Source: Tetrapyrgos nigripes (Eukaryota > Basidiomycota > Agaricomycetes > Agaricales > Campanellaceae). From it: DNA of 64,000 bases. Location: NCBI GenBank assembly GCA_013368315.1, contig JAACJM010000191.1, forward strand, positions 62,001-126,000, written 5' to 3'. Positions 10,895 to 21,837 of this stretch are shown one piece after another. Every line of letters starts with the position of its first letter. The stretch's first letter is position 1. The notes below the pieces were generated by a model, which did no database searches, had not been told where the DNA came from, and saw nothing but the letters and a program-made list of their open reading frames with translations. A program made the position numbers and the translations under genes.

Positions 10895-12600
10895 ATGTTT
10901 GATGCAGTGACCATCGTAGTGGATGACAAAGACATCAACAACTTCGGGATAGGGCCAGCCAACGCAAATTTAAATCAGACATTGGGTTATCACGACTGGG
11001 AGACAGTCGAGGAGTCACCCGGGGCTTTCTCTGTTTTCTTCAACACAGGTACCTTGTTAAATGGACCTGTGGGTGTATCCATTTGGAATTTGGGAGGTGA
11101 GTATCCAACCAAAATCGATATCCTACTGGAAAGCGAAAGAACTTGACTGATCCTTTTTATTGTCTAGAGCTTGTCTAGGACTAAAGCCGCCATCTAGCTC
11201 CAAACAAGTCTTTCGGGTTGAGCCAGCTATCACTCCGGAGGCCAATCAGACAAAACACTATCCCAGCCCTTCCACCCAATGTCAATTCTATAACTCGTCG
11301 GAACTATGTACTTGCCGTCTTTCCAGATGGTTCATGGAGCTCTCCTCCCGAATTTGATATGTATTTTGAAGACAATGAAGGCTTGGTAGTGGATTATGTC
11401 CTTATTCAAGTCTCGAATCTGACCGATCTTCGGGGGCAGACCATTCTGGTCGATGACTCAAACCCTGAGATCCACTGGCATGGGAACTGGGCAGAGAAGA
11501 GGGACTACTTCCTAGAAGCTCCAGATCTGTTGGCTGGAGGAGCCTCTGTAAGTGAAACATTTCCGAAAGCTCAACCGCATGGCAACGGTACGCATACAAG
11601 CATGGCAGAGGGAGATTCGTTCACCTTTTCATTTCAAGGTGATTAATAAGTCAATAAGTTCTCGGGCTATGTTCAAGACGGTCGTCTGGCTGCAGGCACC
11701 TCAATCCTTGTCTCAGGCATCAACCCTCTGCTGCCTGGAACCGAACTAGCGATGAACTTCACCATTGATACCAATTCGACTCAGAAAAATTTTCTCTTTG
11801 AAACCTCTCCAGACGCAGACAACTCTGGAACTCCTCATTTTGTCTATTTCCGCAACGATGCGTTGGAGGAAGCGATCACACAATTACAGGTACTGTCATT
11901 CGGCAGTCTGGTAATGTGTCTGCAATCATTGATTATTTGACATACAAACCCTCCTTTGCTACGTTGGTGGACTCGGACAAACCAATCTTTTCATCACCTG
12001 CAGATGCTGCGCCAATGACTACAATACCTGCCTCTTCAGGCTCTCCATCTGCAACCTCAAGTGAACCTTCTTCAGCAAACGGACTGGCAAGGAGTGCTGT
12101 TGGAGGAATTGCAGCTGGTGGTGTGGTCTTTCTGAGTGTTTTAGTCGGCGTCATCTGGTTCATCCAGAGAATTAGAGGTCGGAGATCTCTGCAAAAATGT
12201 TCAAACTCAAGTAAGTCTTCCGTACATGTGTATATGTTTGCCCTAGAGTTAATTTACCCGTACACCTTGCATTCACCTGTTAACTTTCGTCCAATGAAGG
12301 AAGGTACAGGAGGGCTAAATACAGTTCCTGCGCTCTCTACCATGCCACAAGAGGCGGATGGAGCTCCAGCGACAAAGAGAGCAGCTGGTTCGAGGAGTAC
12401 GTGACCTAGAGACACAGTCGCAAGATCTTACTGAAGGGTCATCGGAAGACGGCTTGGTTGGGAGCCAGCACAATCTGGATGCTCGGATTAACGAGATTCA
12501 TCAAAGGGTGGATTTGATAACAAGGGATCGAATGGGTAGATACATAATATCCCCGCCTACGAAAATCTCAGTAGCCGTGGCATGTAATAAAATCTACTAG
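10895..12600 (+). pseudogene. Single-pass membrane protein of the fungal DD(T/S)P-x-GxW type, broken
   Basis: The ectodomain text matches a common Agaricomycete architecture: two beta domains, the second with LVDDSNPEIHWHGNW and AEGDSFTFSFQG, then a Ser/Thr stalk. A transmembrane helix follows (AVGGIAAGGVVFLSVLVGVI) with a basic flank (RIRGRR), then a coiled-coil cytoplasmic tail (QREQLVRGVRDLETQSQ). Two adjacent in-frame TAA codons sit at about 11644-11649, inside the second beta domain. A frame change without a normal-sized intron is needed near 11900-11916, before the IIDYLTYKPSF segment. No convincing signal peptide is present, so the first exon may be missing. Function of the family is unknown. 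Sequence errors are an alternative explanation. Confidence 0.5.
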
Positions 12601-13900
12601 TACTAAGTACTCACGGAAACTGACTCCTCAAGGCTTTCATGCAACCGTGGGGAGTCCTAAGAGGAGATAAGTAGAGGTCCTAAAAGCCGTAAAGCGCAAG
12701 CCAGCCAGTCGTGGGAGTCTGAAAGAAGTCTTAGAAAGGCACATCCCGACGCGGCTCGCATCATGACGGTCCACCGCGACCACGACCATCTCCCTTCGAG
12801 TCCTTTGATTCTGCAGTCTCTGGAATGTTCAAGTGCTCAATAAGGCTTTAAGACAGGAAACTGAATGAAGGAATGTCATATGGGTTGATGACTGACGTGC
12901 TACATTACAACTCGGCGCTCGGCGTGCGTTCTTTTTTTACTTCTCGTTCAAAACCACTTTAGACATGCTCTCCTAACTGGTGATGTCAGGCTAGACACAC
13001 CACGTCCAGTCTGACCGGAGAAATACGGAACAGGATGACGTTCTCCATTATTCATATACTACCAGGGAACTGACAAAGCTGATGGGTGACTTGTGAAGGT
13101 ATTCATAAGTCTTGGTCTATCGGAATAAGTGGATCATTAACTTGATTTTTCCCTTCCAGCACTGCGGCAGTGGCATCGTTCTAATGTTTTCTAAACCGCT
13201 TTTTTTTCTGGTTCAAACCAGGTAATCAGCCCGTTTCTTTGAGTTAGGCTCTCTTGCCCCTCTCTCTCTATGTTGCGGTGTGATCCAACTGTACCAGCGA
13301 TCGATGTAAACATTTCTTTTTTTTTTTCCATTTATTCCTCGTCTGACGCTTCCTCCCAACTTTCTGATCCAAAGACTGCACTGTGTACTCGGTATTTATT
13401 CCCAGAAAGTTCTACCGTCAACGTTCTGGTTTTCATGGGTGAGGGTGACCGTCCGATTTCTTGCTCCCTCTAACTGCCATTGTTTCATCACACCCTGTGG
13501 CGGACCCTGTCAAGTTGTTTGTACTCGATATCACGAGCGCGATCTACCTGACAGCCCTTCTGATTGTACACAAGTCGTCCCCAAGACTCGCTGGATCTTT
13601 GAAGTTCACCGGTTCGTTTGACTGGTCTTTGGGCAGCCGAATATTGGATCGAAACCGCCACTTTCTCCCTCACCAATCATCGTCTGGCATCATCCAAGTC
13701 GTTATCAAGTCACCGCTAGAATCAGCAATTCGTTCACAAGTTACTACGCGCATTGAAGCCACTGACCCTTCGACCCTTTAGAAAGGTGTATGCCGCTCTC
13801 ATTCAGTTTTTTATCCCTAACATGTCTTGACATTTTTCCCAGCCTCCAGGTAAGTGGCCGCAATTCCAAACTGTTCGGCATTCTCGGCTGCACTTTAACC
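12601..13900. other. Intergenic region with only weak coding signal
   Basis: Short open stretches around 13461-13781 (+) have no recognisable domain. Nothing else is supported. Confidence 0.25.
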
Positions 13901-13933
13901 ATCAAGAGCGGAAACATCCGACCTCAATGACTC

Positions 13934-14525
13934 GTGTACGGCTTAAACGCGCCTCCGATCGGTGCGATAATTCCATTGGAGCTGACTACAAACTCAACCT
14001 TGTCTCTATCATGGGACAATGATGTATACGACCGTCGAGGTATTCTTAGCCTTGAATACGTACGTCCTTGCTCATCTTCACATCCCATTCCACTGAATCT
14101 ACCACTTGCACTCATTCATCTGGTCTTCAAATGCATCGATACAACACGGTCTGGTATCCATACTACCTATCCAACATGGCAAACAGGTACCGACGCTTGC
14201 TAGAGCTTTACCCCGAGACACACCCACCCACTCTACAATGTGGTTTGAACTCAACATCCCAGCATGCTCTAAAGACGGCGTGGATAGCAGCGGCCCATTA
14301 CCTGGCGAGTAACACGACTGGAGGTGAGTCCATTGACGTACTAGGTGTCGAGTCTTATTGAAACAAATTTCTTATAGACACCACGTCTTCCACAGCCAAA
14401 GAGGTATTTCAAGCGTTCAGTGGGCACATTTTGTGCAAGGACTGTCTTGAAGAACGAAAGAAAGCTATTCGCGAAGTTGTTGTGCAGTGGGATGAGATTG
14501 TTTTGCTTCCATCTGTCATGGTGCG
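13934..14525 (+). other. Possible exons of an unidentified gene remnant
   Basis: Two adjoining stretches look spliced. One ends with AWIAAAHYLASNTTGG and a GTGAGT donor at about 14323; the next begins after an AG near 14379 and reads through AFSGHILCKDCLEERKKAIR to WDEIVLLPSVM, followed by GTGCGT. The CKDC pair and surrounding text recall the C-terminal part of fungal BTB/POZ proteins, but the match is weak. No start or upstream domain was found. Confidence 0.22.
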
Positions 14526-15247
14526 TTTATTGGTCACGATCGGGCCTGAGGTTGCCAGAATTGAACTGTAGGCTGATAAGGTATTTCTGATTCGCGGCTG
14601 AGTAGTGAACTTGAGGAGGAGCAGTTTTCAAAGGTGAGAACGAGAGACTGAGCCTGATCAAAGAATGCAAAAAGAATGGCAGGTTTTTGGTGTACACGAG
14701 ACGGTCGAGACCTACGCAGATACCGTATTGTCACTTTGTAATTATAGCACTCATCGTTGGTAAGTATGTATGATATGTTCAAAAGGATATTTGGAATAGA
14801 CATTGGCTATACACGAACGGATTTGCGATTTACTTTTGAAAAATTGACGATCAATCCTATTGTGCTCTTAGTTGTCTTTCGTATTCCTCGTTGATCTTGA
14901 TTAAGGTTGATCAGGGCTTTATATGCTCATGCCTTGACCGCGTTCCGGGTTGAGTAAGGCTTGATCAAGGTTGATTAATGGGTGTATTAGTGTTTTGCGT
15001 ATTGTTTTTGACTTGGACTTTTTTTTAGGACAGTAGTAGCTGCAATCAACGTGTATTATACCAAATGATAATGTACAACGTATATGGACAGCTGCAGCAG
15101 AGACTTGATCAGGATTTCAACGTTGATCCCCTATGATCTCGGTCGAGTCCAACATTGAGGCGCCGAAATTCTTTGCCAAGAATTACGTGTTCATCTGCAC
15201 AGGATCACTGTAAGTCGCATCCTTAAGTCCGGAGCGGCGCAATGATA

Positions 15248-15269
15248 CTATCTATCTATCTATCTATCT
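15248..15269. repeat. (ATCT)n microsatellite
   Basis: About five tandem ATCT units are seen directly. The surrounding 14540-15640 interval shows no supported gene. Confidence 0.8.
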
Positions 15270-15647
15270 GGCTATCTTCCAGGAACCCTCATACATCTGG
15301 TCTTCGACATTCAGGATCTTCTATTCTGAGCGTCCAGCATTCCCTGAAGGCGTACCGCTTGTCGAAATTGGAGCCATAGAATGGGGTCTTTCGACGTATT
15401 GTATTTTCTCTGATAGGTGCAGTCTCCCAATGGCTCAAGATGTCCGTGTTAAGATAGGGCTCACGCACGATCCGCGCACATCACGTGTGCCTGCTCCCAC
15501 CAAAATCCGCGTCTGAAAATGGTGGATCTGGAAGGGTCATCGGTGAAAGAAACGTGAACAGAATTTCGATCTCGTCTATCAACGAGTCGAGTTAATGGTG
15601 ACTCGGCTGAGGACATCATGGTAGTGGAAGGATAAGAGTAGCTATTG

Positions 15648-16409
15648 CTATAGCCTGGGCCCTGAGTGGGGCAAAGTCTCGGATGCGTATGGTGGAATTC
15701 GGGAAGGTAGCCCATCGTCGCCATCACCATCAAACTGCCAGTGGTGCAGGTGGGTTTGACCAAAGTAATAGCTAGCAAAGTACGAGGAGGAACGGTTCCG
15801 CCGACCGGTAGTACCAGTGGCAGTATATCTGCTTGGGTATTCAGCCGTGCGTCTGTCCGTATCCGTCAAGGTGTCTATGTCTGTGTCTGCGTCTGCTCTG
15901 TATGAGTCTGCTGCATCATCCGTATCCGATGCGGAATAGTTGGATTCCGTTTCAGATTCATACAAAGATGATTCGGAAAGGGATCGAGCCCGAGTTTTTG
16001 GTGAGAGATAAGGGAGCTCGGAAGTAGAGGAGGTCGAGTAACTCGAGTAGTCGTTTTCTCGGTCTAAGCCTAGATCTAGGAAAGACGTTGATTCATGTGT
16101 AGGTGTGGACGAGAGCAAAAGCGAGCTGAAGGCCTCGGAAACAGACTCGGCTTCGGATGAGTCGGGAAGGCGCCAAGGGAGTTCTGAATCTGAATCGAAA
16201 TCAGAATTCGTTGGGGAGGCAGAACTTGGAGTGGAGGGAGACGAGGGTGGAGACGTGGACGGGGAGAGGAGATAAGGAAGCTCTGTGTCCGAGTCAGAGT
16301 CAGAGTCTGAATAATCTGACTCTCGGTCTGAACGAAAGGTAGTGGTTCTGGTGGTGATAGAAGGTTTGTTTTCAGCTGTAAAAGCTTTGACTCTGAGCAT
16401 GGGGCTCAT
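15648..16409 (-). CDS. Ser/Thr/Asp-rich low-complexity hypothetical protein
   Basis: A single 253-residue ORF with a true ATG (MSPMLRVKAFTAENK). It is dominated by alternating Ser-Asp and Ser-Glu stretches (SDYSDSDSDSD, SDFDSDSELP) and the repeated short motif SELPYL/SELPW. There is no signal peptide, membrane helix or catalytic motif. Such acidic Ser-rich proteins are often disordered, but no function can be assigned. The length without a stop favours a real gene, although low-complexity composition can keep ORFs open by chance. Confidence 0.4.
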   Translation of the reverse strand: MSPMLRVKAFTAENKPSITTRTTTFRSDRESDYSDSDSDSDTELPYLLSPSTSPPSSPSTPSSASPTNSDFDSDSELPWRLPDSSEAESVSEAFSSLLLSSTPTHESTSFLDLGLDRENDYSSYSTSSTSELPYLSPKTRARSLSESSLYESETESNYSASDTDDAADSYRADADTDIDTLTDTDRRTAEYPSRYTATGTTGRRNRSSSYFASYYFGQTHLHHWQFDGDGDDGLPSRIPPYASETLPHSGPRL

Positions 16410-16743
16410 TTTTTGGGGACAACAATGATCGGTGCAGAAGTGAGGAAGACGAAAAACAGGTCAGATTTTTGTATTATACCTCTTAGCAAGGCTCCTTTCG
16501 CACGAAAGAGGGGACAGGATGTAATGGACGGCGGGGCGATCAAGTAGCGGTACGTCGGGAATGTAGAGTGGAAAAACGGTAAAATTACCATATACAGAAC
16601 AATTGCACTGCGTCCCTCTTGCGTACGCAGAGCAGGGTGACAGACAACGGAATGCACAACGGGCGTCGAGAAGGGAAAGGTGCGTAACGTATTATTGAAT
16701 GAAGCTATGAAGAGTGAAAGAGGTAAAACTGATCACGATCATA
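16410..16743. other. Spacer between the Ser-rich ORF and NOC1
   Basis: No coding feature was recognised. It should contain the promoter of the Ser-rich ORF and the 3' UTR of NOC1, both on the minus strand. Confidence 0.3.
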
Positions 16744-19700
16744 TCATATATCATCCTCCGGACCGTCCTCTATCATCTTGGCATAATCCTCGTAGCTTGC
16801 AAACGTAGGCAACGACTTGAGCTTCTTCCTTCTCTTCTTGTTGTCATCGTCGCTGCGTTTTCTCTTGTTTTTCCCTGTCCCTGCGTTCTCCGTTATACCA
16901 CCCCATTCTTCCTCTTCTTCGTCAGCATCTGACGCGTCTGAACCGTCATAAGTGATGAACCCTTCGGGAAGGTCACCGTTGAGTGATATGAGATCGTCGT
17001 TGTCAGAGTCTTCGACGAGTGAGAGGCCGTCTGCGTCTTCGTCATCTTCATCGTCATCGACCTCATCAGCATCCTCGTCCTCGTCGGCCTCTCCAACACC
17101 TTCGTCTCCGTCCTCGTCACTCATGTCGAAATCCGACGGTAACAAGTCATCGTCTTCATCTCCATCAGAATCTCCCAATAACAAATCATCATCGCCATCT
17201 TCCTTGGGCATACTTGCTTTCATAGCCTGTAAGAGTGAGCGTTAGCGATTAAAGAGAGAAAAACAAGATTTCAGACTCACCTTCCAAATCTCTTCCTCCT
17301 CCAAATCACTATCTTCTTCGTCTTCATCCTCATCCTCAAACATCACCCTTGCCCCCCTTCTTCCCCTTTTGTCGAGCTTCAGCCTCAGCTTCATCCCCAG
17401 TCAAATCCATCTCCTCATCACTATCTTCCCCTTCAACATCAACATCAACATCTTCTTCATCCTCATCCTCATCCACATCTGACCCCACCCTATCCGTCCC
17501 TTTCCGTCCACCACCCCTCTCCTCCCTTTCCGCCTTCCTCTTAAAAAACTTGTAAAAGAACACCTCATCCACAGGTACGTCTTCTGCTTTTTTATACTTT
17601 TTCAAAAACTTTTCTTCGTTTACCATTACTTCTCTGCTTCCTGCCAACTCCCCTTTAATCAACTTGACACCCTCCAAAGCACTTCCAGCAGGTTGCATCG
17701 CACTAGCGCCCTTGCCCTTCCCGACTACACCTGACCCGGCTTCATCGCCATCACCATCACCATCGCCCCGACTCCCACTTTGTTTTTTAACTTGTTTGGG
17801 ATTTTTATAAACAAACCGATCCAAGAAATGTGATAGAGTGTTGAGTGATAAATCAGGTGTTGCAGTCAAGGGTTGGGAGGCTAAGAGTTGACGAGCGTGG
17901 AGGGAGATGGTTGGGTGATAGTGGTTTAGGAGGGGGGTCTGTTTGTTTGACACGTTGTATGTCGTTGTATGTCGTTGTACATCGTGATTGTATGTCGTGA
18001 ATAAGAATAAGAATAAGAATAAGAATAAGAATAAGGGGGATAGAGAAAAAACCAAGCAGCAGAGTCAGCGAATATTAACCAAACGAGAGTAGACGAGTAT
18101 ACTCACCAACTCCCACAAAGGCGAAGATGAAGCATGTGCATAAAGAGGATCTCGTTTCTTCGGGTCATAAACCTCCGAACTGGCGGATTGGGCGGGGGCA
18201 GGCTCGTTAATCATATCCCGAAGTCCAGGTATAGAGCTGAATAACTGCAAAAAGCAAAAAAAAAAAAAAAAAAAGTTAATGACAACAGCTAAAAAAAAAA
18301 AAGAACCAAGCCAAAAAAAAAACCCACCTCCCCAAGCAAATACAACCCCCCCGCAACAAACTCTGTCGCTCCATTGCCTCCACTGACCAAGATTTGGACG
18401 AATCGGTGTATGAGGGCTTTGATCCTCTCATTCTTTTCGTTTCTTTTTGATTTGTCGGTACTGTCTGTGTTGTCTGTGTTACCCCCAGCCCCAACACCAG
18501 CACCCACATCCGCCTTTATACTCTTAAACAACAAATTCAAATACATCGCTTGTTTCGAAGACGTTGATAGACGTGGATCGTGTAGCGAGGCGTAGAGTGT
18601 TCGGTAATACCGATCTACTATTTTGGTACTCGCAGACGAAGACGAAGAAGACCCCATCAAAGTCGCAGAAATCTGCTGAATCAACACCAACGCCTGAAGC
18701 GAGATGTTAAACGTCGATTTGTGCGTGATGAGGAAGAGGGTGTCGATGTGGGACATTAATCTGTGTTGGAGTCAAAGTCAGCGTCATATACAATAAACGA
18801 ACGAATGAAGGGAAAGAAGAAAAAAACAACTCACTCATTCCCCCCCTCCCCTTCCCCCTCCTCCCCCATCAAATCAACCCTCGCAAACGGCAACGCACGA
18901 TTAACACCCGTCAATATCGCAGATACAAGTTTCGAGTTTTCGTCTTCGACTTCGGTAAAACCGGCAGCGCCTTTTATTTCTTTAGCACTCTTAGCACCCT
19001 TCTTGCCTTTGCCTTTGCCCTTGAAGGAAGAGTCATCTTTAATTCGGCCTTTTTTGTCCAGTTTCACTTCTGCATCGTCTTCGTCCGTCCTCCCAACACC
19101 GTCGTCCAGGTCGTCGTCGTCGTCATCCTGATTCCCGTCTTGAGATGTCGGTGGGACCCACCCTGCCCCGTTCCCTGCCCCAAAATCTCCCTAAACATCC
19201 CAAAATAAACCCCAACCAATCTCCTCGCTACCTCTCTATCCTCCTTTGAACCAGTTAGTGTAATTTGGTTAAAGGTGATGGTGGTGTAGTAGAGAGCGTG
19301 TTGATTTGTATTCGGGTTCGGATTCGTAGTAGTCGATTTCTTTACTACGTTTGTAGAGGTTGAAGTCGAGGTGGAGGGTTCGTCGGCGAATTTGATCCTC
19401 CTTTTCTCTACCTTCTCCTTGTCCCCTCCAGTCGTGTCTTGGTGTTGATCTTTCGACCCCGACGCCAACGCAACATACCCTGCACTCCCCACCCCAATAA
19501 CATTCATCAACTCTCTCACAACTATACCTTTCATCCCAGGATGAACCTGTAAAAGTTGGAGAATGTGATACGAAGCGAGGGAACAGATTGATTTGGTTGG
19601 GTCGCCCTGTGTGTCCATTTCAAAGTCGTGTCAGATCAAGTGGGCGAGGAAAAGAAAGTAAAAAAGTAAAGAAGGCGTAGTTAGCGCAATGTCCTTCTAG

Positions 19701-21488
19701 ATCTGTTATATACAAAGAGAGAAGGTAAAAACGAAAACGTACGTCTGGCGAGTCCGAGCCCTAGAACCCAACCCAACCAACCCAGGCTCGAGGCTCCAAA
19801 CAGCCCGAGAAGACAAGGCGAAATGGGGGGCAACGTAAAGAATTTGGCAAAAAAAAAGGAACAAAGATTCGGAAGAAGGAAGAAAAAAGGCATATACTCA
19901 CAACCTTCCACCCCCCAACCCTCATCAAATTACCCTCCTGTTCTGGCTTACCCTCCAACAACCTAAAAACGAGCTTGGTGGCTTGAGAACGGACGTAAGG
20001 AAGCGGATCGTGTAATGCGAGAGATTCGAGGATGAGGAGGATTGAGAAGAAGAATTGTTTGAGGAGGGATTCAAAGTGCCAGAGGAGGAGGTAGGTGTCG
20101 TGTTGGGAGTGGGAGTCTTGGTTTTGACCTGTTAATGAGGGGTGGAGGAGAGGTTGGTCTCGGAAGTATCTGTAAATGAGAATGAGGATCAGCTCAGCTT
20201 AGCTCATAGCAGACGTGAAAATAAAACAAAAAGGGAGAAGAGAAGAGAAGACTGGGCAGAAAAACGACACCACTCAAAAAATCCCAAAAGACTCACTTCA
20301 ACTTTCGATCAGGACACCCCCCTCCAACCCACCAATCTACGATACATCTCAACGCTTTTAAACTCTCTTCGCGTCCTCCTCCCCCTCCACCTTGTCTTCC
20401 CTTGGTATCTTTACCCTTACCACCACCACCACCACCAGATTTCGAAGCCATCCCCTTCAAAGTCTCCAGCGCACGCAAGTTATGCACTGGGCTACTTTGA
20501 ACAAGTAGGGTCAAGCGGATAGACGGTCGGAGAGTGTACCGGTTGTGGACATTTTTGCGAGGAAGGAAATTTCTGTGTGTAATGGGAAAGGGGGTCAGTC
20601 AGAGAAGAACGAAGAAGGATGAGAGACTTACCAGACGACCCAGATCCCCCGCTGCCATTCAAAAACGTCTCTGTATCCCTATCCAACAGTTCCTGAGCTC
20701 GGGATTGGAGAGCTTGGATTTGGGCATTTGTTGGTGTGGGTATTCCACCCGAAGGACCCGACGGTTTCGTAGATGTAGAGGTAGATTGTACTGGGCGTAA
20801 CGGAGGCAAGACGTTGTACCATTGTGATGTGGGGGGGAATGTGAATGGGGATTTGGATTTTGAGTTGGAGTTGGAGTTTTTGGAGAAGGAAAGGGAGAGG
20901 GTTTTTGGGATTGCAGATGTAGGGGCTTCCTTCTCCTTCTCCTTTTGTTTCCCTTTCTCTTTTTGCTTCTCCTTCTCCCCCTCCTTCTCCTTTCCCGTCT
21001 TTTTCTTTTTCTCTTTCTTTTTCTCTTTCTTTTTCTCTTTCGCACTGTGTCTCTCCTCGATAAAAGACTCGTCTTTTTCTTTCACTGTCTTCTCTTTTGA
21101 CTTTTTGGATTTGGATTTCTTCTTCGTCGACGCGTTTTTTGAAGCCTCTGGTCCAACTCCTTCCACATCTCCACCGAAATTAAGCTCCTTGAGAAACTTG
21201 GACACGTCTTTTGATAGGGTAGCCTGAGATTTTAAGACCGTTCGTTAGTCAGTCGAGAATGAAATGATATAAAATACGCACATCTACATGAGTCGTAGTA
21301 GACCCCTTCCCCCTCCCAACATCTTTAAGTAAATCCCAATCCTCCTCTGTCCCTCCGAGTGAAGCGATTTGGTCTTTGAGTGTGTCAGGGTTGGTGATAG
21401 CTTTGGATTTGGAGGGAGAAGTAGGATTGGGTTTAGGATTGATGTCAGATTTGGATTTGGATTTGGATTTATGATGTAGACGGGCCAT
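16744..21488 (-). CDS. NOC1: Ribosome biogenesis protein NOC1/MAK21 (CCAAT-binding factor/CEBPZ family)
   Basis: The multi-exon gene starts [11 protein letters not shown] (ATG 21486-21488) and ends [16 protein letters not shown] at 16744. Diagnostic stretches in order are DWDLLKDV, a very Lys/Glu-rich insert (about 20950-21100), [27 protein letters not shown]...[46 protein letters not shown] [52 protein letters not shown], and an acidic tail. The family acts in the nucleolus in early 60S assembly with Noc2. Two apparent single-base frame breaks are seen, near 20508-20520 (before TLLVQSS) and in a G/C run near 19145-19185. Because NOC1 is essential in yeast, these are more likely sequence errors than true mutations. 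A (GAATAA)n tract lies in an intron at about 17998-18034. Confidence 0.88.
17998..18034. repeat. (GAATAA)n microsatellite in a NOC1 intron
   Basis: Six tandem units of the hexamer are seen directly, between the SPLWELVS exon and the [15 protein letters not shown] exon of NOC1. Length variation here would not change the protein. Confidence 0.8.
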
Positions 21489-21545
21489 AAGTAGAGTGCG
21501 ACTAGCGCCAAAAAATTTGACCTCGGTATTTGTTTGTGTTTGCCT
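21477..21545. repeat. ~65-bp repeat, copy A (overlaps the NOC1 start codon)
   Basis: It begins GTAGACGGGCCATAAGTA and continues through GACTAGCGCC to GGTATTTGTTTG. The CAT inside GGCCATAAG is the complement of the NOC1 ATG, so the copy covers the NOC1 5' end. Related copies lie at about 25286-25337 and 27727-27790. The remaining spacer to 21837 shows no other feature. Confidence 0.75.
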
Positions 21546-21837
21546 CCTCTCAGCTTGAGTCCTGAAAATTAAATAGACGCCCCGGAATAACAGCTTTGCT
21601 TTCTACTCCCAAGGTGAGTTTGCCAGTCATAGTTAATGCATCGGAGCCGTGTACTCAACGCACCTTTAAGCCAAGTCCCTAGCACCTATCTAGTCCCTCA
21701 TCTTGACTTCTTTGTCTTGCAACCAGGTGCGTTTCTGCTTCACAATTGACCTCATCCTACTGTAAACTTATTTCCACTCTTTGTGACACTTGGGTCAACT
21801 TTACACTACGCAGCTACCCCAAATTTGAATTCCCCTG

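Noticed and set aside
14890..14985. Repeated TTGATCAAGG/TTGATTAA motifs
   Set aside because: Too short and irregular to call an element; no target duplication or second copy was seen.
16893..17225. Ser-rich and His/Arg-rich ORFs on both strands at the NOC1 3' end
   Set aside because: They mirror the acidic GAC/GAT-rich tail of NOC1 and have no independent support.
20659..21227. Long Arg/Lys-rich and Phe/Ser-rich ORFs overlapping the 5' part of NOC1
   Set aside because: They are frame shadows of the Lys/Glu-rich insert of NOC1.
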